Positions 6,157-14,238 of a DNA stretch of 22,936 nucleotides are shown here, in pieces; within the stretch, counting starts at the first letter, position 1; every line of letters begins with the position of its first letter. The DNA is from Planctomycetota bacterium (GTDB lineage Bacteria > Planctomycetota > UBA1135 > GCA-002686595), in the NCBI GenBank assembly GCA_011524785.1, contig WTJQ01000338.1, forward strand, positions 1 to 22,936, written 5' to 3'. Position numbers and translations under genes: made by a program. The notes under the pieces are model-generated. The model worked only from the letters and a program-made list of their open reading frames with translations, searched no databases and was not told the origin of the DNA.

Positions 6157-8910
6157 ATGTTGCAAGAGTTCTTCCTGATGCTGGGTGGCGCGTGCTTCGG
6201 CACGTTCGCTGGGTACCTCATGGCCCTCGAGAGGGGTCGCACGCAGAGGCGCGTCCAGCAGGAGCTCTGGGACCGCAAGTTCCGCCTCTCCGAGGCCGAT
6301 CGTGAGGCGGCCGTCGCGAGCCTCAACCAGCAGCAGGTGGACCTCAAGCGCGCGCGCGCCGAGGCGAACGAGCTGGAGCAGCAGCTGAGCGACCTCGAGG
6401 GAGCGCGCGCCGAGGCCGAGCAGGCGCTCGCACGCGCCGAGGCGCTGACGGTCGAGGGCGAGCAGCTGCGCGCCGACCGCGCGTCCTCGCGGGCCGAGGC
6501 TGCCCGGTGGGCGAGCGAGCACCGCGACGCGGCGGCAACGCGCGACCGGCTCGGCCGCAGCCTCCGCGCCGGCGGCCTGGCCGTCCAGCAGCTGGCCCAC
6601 GAGCGCCGCGAGGCGCGGGCCGCCGCGACCGAGCTCGAACATCGACTCGCCGAGGCCCAGGCACGCGTCGCCGTGCTCGAGCCGGAGGAGGTCCGCGCCA
6701 AGGGGCTCGCCGCCCAGCTGGCCGACCAGGCCGCAGAGGTGGAGGGCCTCACGGCGGAGCGCGATGGCCTGCGCGGTCGCGTGGAGGAGCTGGAGCGCAC
6801 GGCGAGCGAACTCCACGCCGCACAGGAGCAGCTCGCGAACCTGCGGGAGGACCTCGCCCAGCGCGAGGCCGAGGTCGAGCGCCTCGCCCCGGTGGCGGAG
6901 CTCGTCGAGGCACGCACCGCGGAGACCGAGGCGGCACGCGGGGCTCAGGAGCAGCTCCAGGCGGAGCTGGACCGGGTCCGCGAGCAGGCCCTCGAGGTGC
7001 CGCGCCTCCACGAGGAGCTCGCCGCGAGCAGCGCTCGGGTCGAGGAGCTCAGCGCCCTGGAGGCGCGCCTGCGCAGCGAGATCGACGAGCACGCGGCCCG
7101 CGCCGCGTCGCAGGAGAGCCGCCTCGCCGAGTCGGAGGCCGCGCGCGTGCGCGAGGTCGCCACGAAGGTCGACCAGCTGACGGAGATCGAGCTGGAGCTG
7201 GAGAGCGTCCGAGCCTCCCTCGAGCTGCGCACCACCGAGCTCGAGGAGGCGCGCGAGCACGCCGAGGCGGTCACCCGCGACCGCGATGCCCTCAGCCCGG
7301 CGGCTGCGCGGACCGAGGAGGCCGAGGAGGCCCTCGCCCGCGCCGAGGCGCTCCTCGGCGAGCGCGCGGCCCAGCTCGCCGCACTCGAGGAGCGGCTGAG
7401 CACGCTCGAGCCGCTGCCCGCGAAGCTGGAGGGACTGCACGCCGACCTCGACGGTCTGCGCCGCGAGCGAGACGAGGCGCGCCTGCGCGCCGCCTCCCAG
7501 GAGGAGCAGCTGGAGCACCTCGCGCCCCTGCGGCCGCTGCTGGACGAGCGCGACGCCGAGCTGCGTGAGCTGCGGCAGTCCCACAAGGACGAGCGCACGG
7601 CGACGGCGGAGCGCATGGCCCAGCTGGAGGATCGCCTCGAGGAGCTGGAGCCGCTGCCCGAGCGCCTGCGCGCCAGCCAGCGCCAGGCGGAGCAGCTCGA
7701 GGAGCGCCTCGCCCAGGCGGAGGCCAACGCCGCTGAGGAGGCCGCGGCCCGGGAGGGTGAGCTCGAGGAGCTCCGCCCCCTTCCGGCGCGCCTCGCCCGG
7801 ACCGAGACCGAGCTCGAGGGAGCGCGCGCGCGCCTGCTCGAGGCCGAGCAGACCCACGCGGGGGAGGTCGATGAGCTCAGCCGCCGCGTGGCCGAGCTCG
7901 AGCCCGTGAAGCTCGAGCTGGCCCAGCGCGACGGCGAGCTGCGCGTGGAGAGCCAGCGCGGCCGGGAGCTCGCCAGCGAGCTTCGAGCCGAGCTCACCCA
8001 GGTGCGGACGCGCCTGAGCGAGCTGGAGCCCCTGCCCTCCCTGCTCAACGAGCGGGAGCAGCGCATCGCGGCCCTTGGCGAGCAGCTGGCCGATGCCCGG
8101 GAGCAGTCCGCGGCGAAGGCGAGCGGCCTCCAGCAGCAGCTCGACGACCTGGCGACCCTGCCCACGGACCTGGAGCACGCGCGCAGCGCGCATGCCGAGG
8201 CACTGGCGAGCCTGGCGAGTGCCGAGAGCGCGAGCGCCGCACGCGTCGCGGAGCTCGAGGAGCGCCTGCGAGAGCTCGAGCCGCTCCCCGCGCAGCTGGC
8301 GGATCGGGAGCGCGAGCTCACGGGCCTGCGCAAGGACCTGGAGCGCACGACGGCCACCTTCACCCGCGAGGCCGAGCGCAGGGAGAAGAAGCTCGGCCAG
8401 CTCGAGGAGAAGAGCCGCGAGCTGACCGTCGAGCGCCGCGCGACGCGCAGGCAGGGCAAGGCCCTGGAGAGCGCGGAGGCGGCCCGCCAGGAGCGCGATG
8501 CCCGGATCCTCGAGCTCACCCAGGAGCTCGGCGAGCTCCGCAGCGAGCTGGTCGAGAGCCGCAAGAGCGCGGCCGCGGTCGATCAGGAGCTGAAGGCGGG
8601 CGCCCAGTCGGCGGCCGGGCTGGAGCGTGAGCTGCGAGGCCTGCGCGTCGAGCTGAAGGCGGTGAAGCTCAAGCTCGCCGACCAGCAGCGCGTGGCACGG
8701 GAGGCGCAGCGCGACCTGAAGCGCCGCGAGAAGGAGCTCGAGCGCGCGCTCGCGAAGCTCGACAAGGTCGGCGGCCCCGGCACCGTCAGCAAGGGCGTCG
8801 TGCGCCCGCCCGCTGCCGCGGCGCGTGCCAAGAAGAAGGTCTCCAAGCAGCCCGCCGCGACGAGCAAGGCCGCGGCCGGGCGCCGTCCCGCGCGCGCCAA
8901 GAAGGCCTGA
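6157..8910 (+). CDS. Membrane-anchored long coiled-coil protein with 42-residue repeats and a basic tail
   Basis: No named family is recognised. The protein has 917 residues from the ATG at 6157, chosen because GAAGGGG lies 7 bases upstream and the first residues form a membrane segment (about 5-24, FFLMLGGACFGTFAGYLMAL). An upstream in-frame ATG would precede this with non-membrane sequence. RGRTQRR follows the segment, so by the positive-inside rule the long C-terminal part should be cytoplasmic. Residues 30-860 are almost pure Leu/Glu/Ala/Arg heptads, that is, a coiled coil. From 457 to 709 the heptads are interrupted every 42 residues by LEPLP-type motifs. The last 50 residues are Lys/Arg/Ala/Pro-rich (AKKKVSKQPAATSKAAAG), like a histone-H1-type tail, and could bind nucleic acid. 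The stop overlaps the next start by one base (TGATG), so the two genes are probably co-translated. A scaffold or tether role is inference. Confidence 0.85.
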   Translation: MLQEFFLMLGGACFGTFAGYLMALERGRTQRRVQQELWDRKFRLSEADREAAVASLNQQQVDLKRARAEANELEQQLSDLEGARAEAEQALARAEALTVEGEQLRADRASSRAEAARWASEHRDAAATRDRLGRSLRAGGLAVQQLAHERREARAAATELEHRLAEAQARVAVLEPEEVRAKGLAAQLADQAAEVEGLTAERDGLRGRVEELERTASELHAAQEQLANLREDLAQREAEVERLAPVAELVEARTAETEAARGAQEQLQAELDRVREQALEVPRLHEELAASSARVEELSALEARLRSEIDEHAARAASQESRLAESEAARVREVATKVDQLTEIELELESVRASLELRTTELEEAREHAEAVTRDRDALSPAAARTEEAEEALARAEALLGERAAQLAALEERLSTLEPLPAKLEGLHADLDGLRRERDEARLRAASQEEQLEHLAPLRPLLDERDAELRELRQSHKDERTATAERMAQLEDRLEELEPLPERLRASQRQAEQLEERLAQAEANAAEEAAAREGELEELRPLPARLARTETELEGARARLLEAEQTHAGEVDELSRRVAELEPVKLELAQRDGELRVESQRGRELASELRAELTQVRTRLSELEPLPSLLNEREQRIAALGEQLADAREQSAAKASGLQQQLDDLATLPTDLEHARSAHAEALASLASAESASAARVAELEERLRELEPLPAQLADRERELTGLRKDLERTTATFTREAERREKKLGQLEEKSRELTVERRATRRQGKALESAEAARQERDARILELTQELGELRSELVESRKSAAAVDQELKAGAQSAAGLERELRGLRVELKAVKLKLADQQRVAREAQRDLKRREKELERALAKLDKVGGPGTVSKGVVRPPAAAARAKKKVSKQPAATSKAAAGRRPARAKKA
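7525..8289 (+). repeat. Seven tandem 126-bp (42-residue) coiled-coil repeats marked by proline motifs
   Basis: Within the coiled-coil gene, the position of the first proline of an LxPLPxxL motif falls at residues 457 (LAPLRPLL), 499 (LEPLPERL), 541 (LRPLPARL), 583 (LEPVKLEL), 625 (LEPLPSLL), 667 (LATLPTDL, where Thr replaces the first Pro) and 709 (LEPLPAQL). The spacing is exactly 42 residues, or six heptads, each time. Two earlier, less regular copies lie at 381 (LSPAAART) and 419 (LEPLPAKL), each 38 residues from the next. The DNA between motifs has diverged, so this is a protein-level repeat, not a recent duplication. Confidence 0.85.
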
Positions 8911-9917
8911 TGGGGTCGCTGCGGCTCCTCGTGGTCGGCCTGGCGCTCTGCGCCTCGGGCTGCGTGGATCCGCGGGTGGAGGACCCCGCCTGGCGGGTGC
9001 TGCTCGTCACCGTCCAGGGGTCCGTCGAGGAGCCTGGGGAGGGACCCGCGCTGGTCGACGCGTGGGCCCGGTCCCAGGCGACCGGGACCCTGCTCGAGCA
9101 GGTGTGGTGCGCGTCCGGCTCCGTCCGCTCCAACGGGGCGACCCTCATGGTGGGCGGGGGCCCGTGGCTGCACGGGATCACGGACGACCTCGGCGACCGC
9201 ACGGCGCTCCCCGCCAGCCTCCCCTCCCGAGCCTTCGCCGAGGACGCGTGGACGGGCGCCGTGGTCGCGGTGCCCCCGCTCGCGCGCGCGGGCGGGATCG
9301 AGGAGGGCTTCGAGCGCTTCGACGGCGAGACCGTCCTGCCTGCCGGGACCGTCCTCGAGCGCGGCGCGCCGTGGCTCGAGGCCCGTGGCGATGCTGCCGG
9401 CGGCTGGCTGCTGTGGCTGCACCTCGTCCAGCCGAGCGCGGAGGAGCTGGACCGGGCGCGCGACCTGGCCCGCGACCCGCGCTGGGCGGAGCACACCCTG
9501 CTGGCCGTCGTCGCGCTGGATGCCGTGACCGAGGGACCCGCCCACAGGACCCGCGCCTGGGTCGAGCGCCCGGCCACGCTCCCCCACGTCTGCCAGGACC
9601 CCGTGCTGCTCGCCGACCTCACACCGCTGCTGATGGAGCACCTCGGCCGTGAGGACGCGGCCGATCGCGCGGCCTGGAACGGCAGCCTCGAGGGGAGGAG
9701 CCCAGGCAACGCTCTGCTCGGCCTCGAGCCCCACCCCACGCCCCCGGTCCTGCGTCGCCTCGAGGGTCCCGTGGCCCTGTGGCAGAGCTGGACGCTGGAG
9801 CCGGGCGCCGAGCCGCTGGGACCCGAGGACGCGGGCGAGATCGACGCCGAGGTGCGGGCGGCCCTCGTGGACGCGCTCCGCAAGGATGCCGAGCGGATGT
9901 CCGCGGTCGACTCCTGA
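8910..9917 (+). CDS. Lipoprotein with a degenerate sulfatase/alkaline-phosphatase fold (probable pseudoenzyme)
   Basis: The protein has 335 residues. MGSLRLLVVGLALCASGC is a lipoprotein signal with Cys18 as the lipidated residue. The rest follows the sulfatase pattern step by step. VLLVTVQGSVEE (30-41) matches the usual VLLVTVDTLRADH. SNGATLMVGGGPWLHGI (74-90) matches PSHASLLTG-YPHRHGV. A segment like tlAe.L...Gy.taAf follows (105-121), then GGIEEGFERFD (128-138), then WLLWLHLVQPS (166-176) for WVHLYDPH, and TLLAVVALD (196-204) for the VVVTSDHGE strand. Last, QDPVLLADLTPLLMEHLG (229-246) matches the DlaPTlldllG block. The metal-binding Asp of the first strand is Gln36, the nucleophile position (C/S/T) is Val72, and the late DH motif is Asp-Ala. 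Catalysis therefore looks lost, leaving a binding or structural role. GAAGG at 8901-8905 is a suitable ribosome site. The fold assignment is my reading of motif order; a search is needed to confirm it. Confidence 0.72.
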   Translation: MGSLRLLVVGLALCASGCVDPRVEDPAWRVLLVTVQGSVEEPGEGPALVDAWARSQATGTLLEQVWCASGSVRSNGATLMVGGGPWLHGITDDLGDRTALPASLPSRAFAEDAWTGAVVAVPPLARAGGIEEGFERFDGETVLPAGTVLERGAPWLEARGDAAGGWLLWLHLVQPSAEELDRARDLARDPRWAEHTLLAVVALDAVTEGPAHRTRAWVERPATLPHVCQDPVLLADLTPLLMEHLGREDAADRAAWNGSLEGRSPGNALLGLEPHPTPPVLRRLEGPVALWQSWTLEPGAEPLGPEDAGEIDAEVRAALVDALRKDAERMSAVDS

Positions 9918-10024
9918 GGCACGTCCTCGCGCGTGGACTCCCTGTGCCGGCGGGACAGGACTACGATCCGGGGCTCCCGAGACCCCCTCACGTCGAGGGG
10001 CAGCCGGGACGAGCACCTCGAGCC

Positions 10025-11083
10025 ATGCCCTCAGCCAAGCGACTCCTCGGCCGCCTCACTCCGGCGGCCCGCGCGGCCACGATGTCGTTCGCTGCCCTTG
10101 CCCGCCCGTTGGTGAGTCTGTCGGTGGTGCCCATGTCGTTGGCGGCCCTGGCCCTCGCACCCGCTGCGAGCGCGGCTCCGGTCCCCGTCCAGGACAAGGC
10201 TCTGGGCGCGACGCGGGAGCAGAAGAAGTCGCTGGCTCCGCTCCTCGACGTGATCGTCGACCAGCTGGACCTGCTGACCGTGCATGGGGACGAGCGCACC
10301 CTGCGCCGGCTCGTGACGAACGCCCTCGAGGTGCAGGTCACCTGGAAGGCCATGGCTCGCTACGACGAGGTCCTCCTGAAGATCATCGCGGACGACCTGG
10401 GCATCAAGACGACCGACGGTCTGATGACCGTCCGCAACAGCCTGCTGCCGAGCTACCTGGCCTCCCCGACCGCCGAGGAGATGGCCCTGCTCGTGCCGGC
10501 CCTGCCCGAGTACCCGGAGTTCGGCTCCGAGGCCGAGCGGGAGGACTACGAGCGAGAGCGCGAGCGGCTCCGGCGAGACGTGAAGCAGGCAGAGCTCCGA
10601 GCTCGCTCGCTGACCTACCCCGGGGTCGACGTCAAGGAGATGCACCTGCGCTGCGTGCGGCACGAGAAGCTGGCCCTGACCGAGCTGCGCCAGCGCGCTC
10701 CGCAGGAGCTCGAGCGCTCGGCCCAGAAGGCCCTGCGCACGGTCGCCGAGCACCACGCGCCGCGGTTGGCCGCGGCGCTGGGCGTCGAGCCGGACCGTGA
10801 GTTCCGCGAACTCGTGCAGGCCGGCCTCGATCACCCGACCCCAGAGGCGGCCATGCTCGGCGTGCTCGTGAAGCTGCGCGCGGCCGTGCGGCCGCAGGTC
10901 TACGAGGAGGAGCAGGTCGAGGACGACCCGCTCCTCATCTGCGACGCGCACCCCAAGGTGATCGCGCGGGTCTGCAAGGGCGTCGCCGAGAGCGGCTGCT
11001 GGGCACAGCTCCGGGCGGACTTCGAGGCCGTCCTGGAGGACCCTCGAGCCGCGACCAAGGCCATCAAGGCCCGCGGCGAGTGA
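10025..11083 (+). CDS. Exported alpha-helical protein of unknown function
   Basis: I do not recognise this 352-residue protein. A long signal peptide is visible: a basic start (MPSAKRLLGR), a hydrophobic core (about 28-46) and a signal-peptidase site ASA-AP at 48-52. The ATG at 10082 (Met20) would also leave a complete signal of 31 residues, so the start is uncertain; neither has a strong Shine-Dalgarno. The mature part is charged and mostly helical, with an Arg/Glu-rich stretch (EREDYERERERLRRDVKQAE, 171-190). Four cysteines (210, 306, 317, 325) could form two disulfides outside the cytoplasm. It follows the dead-sulfatase gene on the same strand after a 107-bp gap, so it may be co-transcribed or have its own promoter; TACGAT at 9962-9967 lacks a partner -35. 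It converges with addA 29 bp away. Confidence 0.72.
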   Translation: MPSAKRLLGRLTPAARAATMSFAALARPLVSLSVVPMSLAALALAPAASAAPVPVQDKALGATREQKKSLAPLLDVIVDQLDLLTVHGDERTLRRLVTNALEVQVTWKAMARYDEVLLKIIADDLGIKTTDGLMTVRNSLLPSYLASPTAEEMALLVPALPEYPEFGSEAEREDYERERERLRRDVKQAELRARSLTYPGVDVKEMHLRCVRHEKLALTELRQRAPQELERSAQKALRTVAEHHAPRLAAALGVEPDREFRELVQAGLDHPTPEAAMLGVLVKLRAAVRPQVYEEEQVEDDPLLICDAHPKVIARVCKGVAESGCWAQLRADFEAVLEDPRAATKAIKARGE

Positions 11084-11112
11084 CGGGGACCAGCGGCGCC
11101 CGCGGCCGATGA

Positions 11113-14100
11113 TCAGCCCTGGTCGGCGTTCAGGGACACGACCCGCCCCGCACGCAGGAAGGCCAGCTGCAGCGTGATCGCCGACGGCTCGAGGCCCGTC
11201 ATCGCGGCGAGCACGCGACCGTAGGCCTCCAGCTGGGGCCGGTAGTGCTCGACGCGTGCGTCGATCCCGTCGCCGTCCACTCGGTCGGTCTTCCAGTCGA
11301 TCACCGCGGCGCTCACGACCCGCCCCTCGGCGTCTCGGTGCAGCACCACGCGGTCGAAGGTCCCGGACCAGAGCTCGCCGTCGAGCTCGACCGCGAAGCG
11401 GCGCTCCCGCCAGAGGTCCACGCCGTCGCCGGGGGGCTCGAGGAGCGCGCGCAGCTCCGGAGCCTCGAGGGCTGCATCGAGCAGGGCCAGCGCCTCATCC
11501 AGGAGGGCCTCCTCGGTTCGCCCGTGCTCTCGCCTGCGATCGGCGAGCGACGCCAGGTCGAGCGTGTCCGCCCACGCGACCTCCTCGAGGAGCTCGTGCA
11601 CCAGGGATCCGAGCGCCACGGCGTCCGCATCGACGCCTCGCAGCCAGTCCGCGACCGGGCGCCGCCGGCCACCCTCGGCCGCGCTCGGGCTGCGGCTCGG
11701 GAGCGGACGCAGGGCACCGCCGACGCCCAGGTCGAGCTGCGGAGCCGGCTCGGCGTCCGGAAGAGGGCTCTCCTCCTCGAGCCCGCTCCACCAGGGCGCC
11801 TCGGAGGCACTCTCCGCGAGGAGCGAGCTCTCGGGCTCGTCCTCGTCGGGCGTGCCGAGGCCGCGCACGAAGTGGCACCAGCGCGCGGCCGGATTGTCGC
11901 GCTTCTTGGCTGCCCGGCGCCAGTGAGGGATCACGAGATCGAGGCTGCGACGCGCCCGGGTCATCGCCACGTAGAGCATGCAGAGCGAGTCGGTGATCAG
12001 CGCCTGCTCGTCCCACTCGTGGAGGCTGTCCAGGCCGTCGTCGAGGAGGCGGTAGCCCTTGGCCTGGTAGCTGCTCAGCTCGTCCACCGGTCCGTAGGCG
12101 TCCTGTCTCCGCGAGACGAGCGAGGGGTTCTCGAAGAGCTTCCCCGCGAGCTCGGGCAGCACGACCGCGTCGTACTCGAGGCCCTTCGAGGCGTGGATGG
12201 TGAGGACCCGCACGCGCGCCGCGCTCGCGCCCTCGGTGCGCGCCTTCTGCAGGTGGGCCACGAGCGGCCCCAGGCGTCCGCGGCCCGACTCGGGCCAGCC
12301 GTGGGCGATGCGGATCACGGCCTCGAGGCGCTCGAGGTCGTAGGCCTCGAGGTCCGGGAGGCGATCGCGCACGCCCGCGAGATAGCGCCCGACGCCGAGC
12401 TCGGCGATGCCCAGGCGCGCGCGCTGGGAGATCGCCCGCCCGAGTGCCGCGAGGTCGCGCCCGTCATCGAGGTCCTCGAAGAGCGCGAGCAGGGGGCTCC
12501 CCAGCACCAGGGCGAGGCCCAGCCCGTCCCCCGGGTGGTCCGCGAGCCGGAGGAGGCCAAGAACGCAGCGCACGAGGTGGGAGTCCACGAGCGGGCGCCC
12601 GCCCTCGCCCGCGGCCGGGATGCCCTCCTCCGCGAGCCGCGCCAGGAGCCGCACGCCGAAGCGCCCGGTCCGGGTCAGGACGGCGATGCGTGCGTTCGGC
12701 GCCTCCTCCGCGAGCTCGCGCACGAGGCGCACGGTGCAGGCGAGGAGGTCCTCGGACTCGGACCGACCGTCCTCCTGCGGTGCCTCCCACACCCGCACGC
12801 GACCGGGCACGTCGGCGTTCTTGTCCGCTGCCCGATGCTCCTCCCAGCCGGCCTCGAAGGCCGCGACGGCGCGGCTGGCCGGCGTGTCGGCCTCCAGGAA
12901 CCAGGCCTTGGTCAGCCGCGAGAAGATGCGGTTCACGAACTCGAGCACCACCGGCGACGAGCGCCAGTTGGTCGCGAGCGCCTCCGGCTCGGTCCCGAGG
13001 CGCGCGCTCAGCCCCTGCAGGAGCCGGGGCTCCGCCTCGCGGAAGCCGTAGATGGACTGCTTGGGGTCGCCCACCACGAACAGGCTCCGCTGATCCCCCG
13101 AGGAGGCGATCTCCTCGAGGTTGCGATCCAGGACCGCGTGCTGGAGCGCGTTCGTGTCCTGGTACTCGTCCAGCAGCAGGTGCTGCAGGCGCGCATCGAG
13201 CCGGTAGGCGAGGTCGAAGTCGAGCTGCCCCAGTGCGGCCTGGGCGAGCAGCCAGGTCAGGTCGTCGAACCGCAGCCCGCCCTCGTCCTGCAGGAGCTGG
13301 TCGTGCTCCGTCGCGAACTCCGCGAGCAGCTGGGCCAGGGCCCGGTTCTGCTGGGCCACCTCCCCCAGGACGACCGCGGCCACGTGGTCGCGCAGGCGCG
13401 TGAGGACGCCCTCCCAGCGCGGGTCGGCATCGCTGAACGGCTTGCCGTAGTAGGTGCCCTTGTCCAGCCAGGAGAAGAACAGGCTGCCGCCCATCAGACC
13501 CTTCCAGTCGCAGACCGCGAGCGTGGTGAGGAGGGCGTCCTTCCCCTTCACCCAGTGGCCGTGGTCCTTCCCGGCGCCCGTCTTCACGACCTCGCAGGCC
13601 CGCACCTCCGCGAGCAGGGCGTCGTACTGCTCGTCCGAGAGCGCGGCCCCTGGCTGGACCTTGTCCCAAGCGCCGTCCTGCGCCCAGCGTGAGCGTGCGT
13701 GGGCGCTCGCCACGCTGCGCAGGAGCCGGTCGAGCACCCGCGCCTCGCTGCGGCCTCGCTGGAGATCGCGCAGGAGCGTCATCCGCTCGTCCTGATCGCC
13801 ACGCTCGAGGACGCGCTCGAGGGCCTCGAGCCGCAGCTCCTCGTCCTCGACCTCCTCGACCATGCGCCAGCCCGGGTCGAGGCCGAGCTCGGGAGCGAGC
13901 GCGCGGCCGAGGCGCGCGAACCAGGAGTCGAGCGTCAGCACCTGCATCCGGGGCAGGGCGTCGACCGTCGCCTTGAGGACCTGCTGGCAGGCCTCGAGCT
14001 CGAGGTCGGGCCAGTCGAGCTGTGCGCGCAGCTCGTCGAGTCCCTCGCCGCCCTCGGCAGCGGCAGCCAGGCGCTCGAGGATCCGCGCCTGGATCTCCCC

Positions 14101-14238
14101 CGCGGCCTTGCGCGTGAAGGTGGCGGCCAGCACCTCGTCGGGCCGGGCCCCGCGCAGGAGGAGCTCCGCGAAGCGCAGCGTGAGCTGGAACGTCTTGCCC
14201 GAGCCGGCGGATGCGAGGACGACCTGGATGCGGTTCAT
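11113..14238 (-). CDS. addA: AddA-type ATP-dependent helicase-nuclease subunit (UvrD/RecB family)
   Basis: The protein has 1041 residues. Superfamily 1A helicase motifs are complete: Walker A ASAGSGKT (9-16), ATFTRKAAGEIQARI (39-53), LLLDEYQDTN (354-363) and VVGDPKQSIYGFREAEP (388-404), with VLTIHASKGLEYDAVVLPEL and LYVAMTRARRSL further on. The C-terminal RecB-type nuclease domain has GSLVHELLEE, GTFDRVV, AVIDWKTD (D981, K983) and YRPQLEAYG (999-1007), so it should cut DNA. With AddB it resects double-strand breaks for RecA-dependent recombination in the cytoplasm. I chose the ATG at 14238 because it overlaps the addB stop as ATGA and has AGGAGG four bases upstream, lying inside the last Glu codons of addB. 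The frame stays open far upstream, but that part is antisense shadow. A RecB naming is possible; the two-gene order and the nuclease in both subunits favour AddAB. Confidence 0.91.
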   Translation of the reverse strand: MNRIQVVLASAGSGKTFQLTLRFAELLLRGARPDEVLAATFTRKAAGEIQARILERLAAAAEGGEGLDELRAQLDWPDLELEACQQVLKATVDALPRMQVLTLDSWFARLGRALAPELGLDPGWRMVEEVEDEELRLEALERVLERGDQDERMTLLRDLQRGRSEARVLDRLLRSVASAHARSRWAQDGAWDKVQPGAALSDEQYDALLAEVRACEVVKTGAGKDHGHWVKGKDALLTTLAVCDWKGLMGGSLFFSWLDKGTYYGKPFSDADPRWEGVLTRLRDHVAAVVLGEVAQQNRALAQLLAEFATEHDQLLQDEGGLRFDDLTWLLAQAALGQLDFDLAYRLDARLQHLLLDEYQDTNALQHAVLDRNLEEIASSGDQRSLFVVGDPKQSIYGFREAEPRLLQGLSARLGTEPEALATNWRSSPVVLEFVNRIFSRLTKAWFLEADTPASRAVAAFEAGWEEHRAADKNADVPGRVRVWEAPQEDGRSESEDLLACTVRLVRELAEEAPNARIAVLTRTGRFGVRLLARLAEEGIPAAGEGGRPLVDSHLVRCVLGLLRLADHPGDGLGLALVLGSPLLALFEDLDDGRDLAALGRAISQRARLGIAELGVGRYLAGVRDRLPDLEAYDLERLEAVIRIAHGWPESGRGRLGPLVAHLQKARTEGASAARVRVLTIHASKGLEYDAVVLPELAGKLFENPSLVSRRQDAYGPVDELSSYQAKGYRLLDDGLDSLHEWDEQALITDSLCMLYVAMTRARRSLDLVIPHWRRAAKKRDNPAARWCHFVRGLGTPDEDEPESSLLAESASEAPWWSGLEEESPLPDAEPAPQLDLGVGGALRPLPSRSPSAAEGGRRRPVADWLRGVDADAVALGSLVHELLEEVAWADTLDLASLADRRREHGRTEEALLDEALALLDAALEAPELRALLEPPGDGVDLWRERRFAVELDGELWSGTFDRVVLHRDAEGRVVSAAVIDWKTDRVDGDGIDARVEHYRPQLEAYGRVLAAMTGLEPSAITLQLAFLRAGRVVSLNADQG

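Noticed and set aside
3542..6178. Open frame of 878 codons on the plus strand opposite hrpB
   Set aside because: It is antisense to a complete HrpB with all helicase motifs. Long antisense frames are expected at this GC content, and the translation has no recognisable domain.
6154..8193. Open frame of 679 codons on the minus strand opposite the coiled-coil gene
   Set aside because: Its Leu/Gly/Ala/Arg-rich repeats are the complement of GAG/CTG codons in the coiled coil; the plus-strand frame has the start, ribosome site and membrane anchor.
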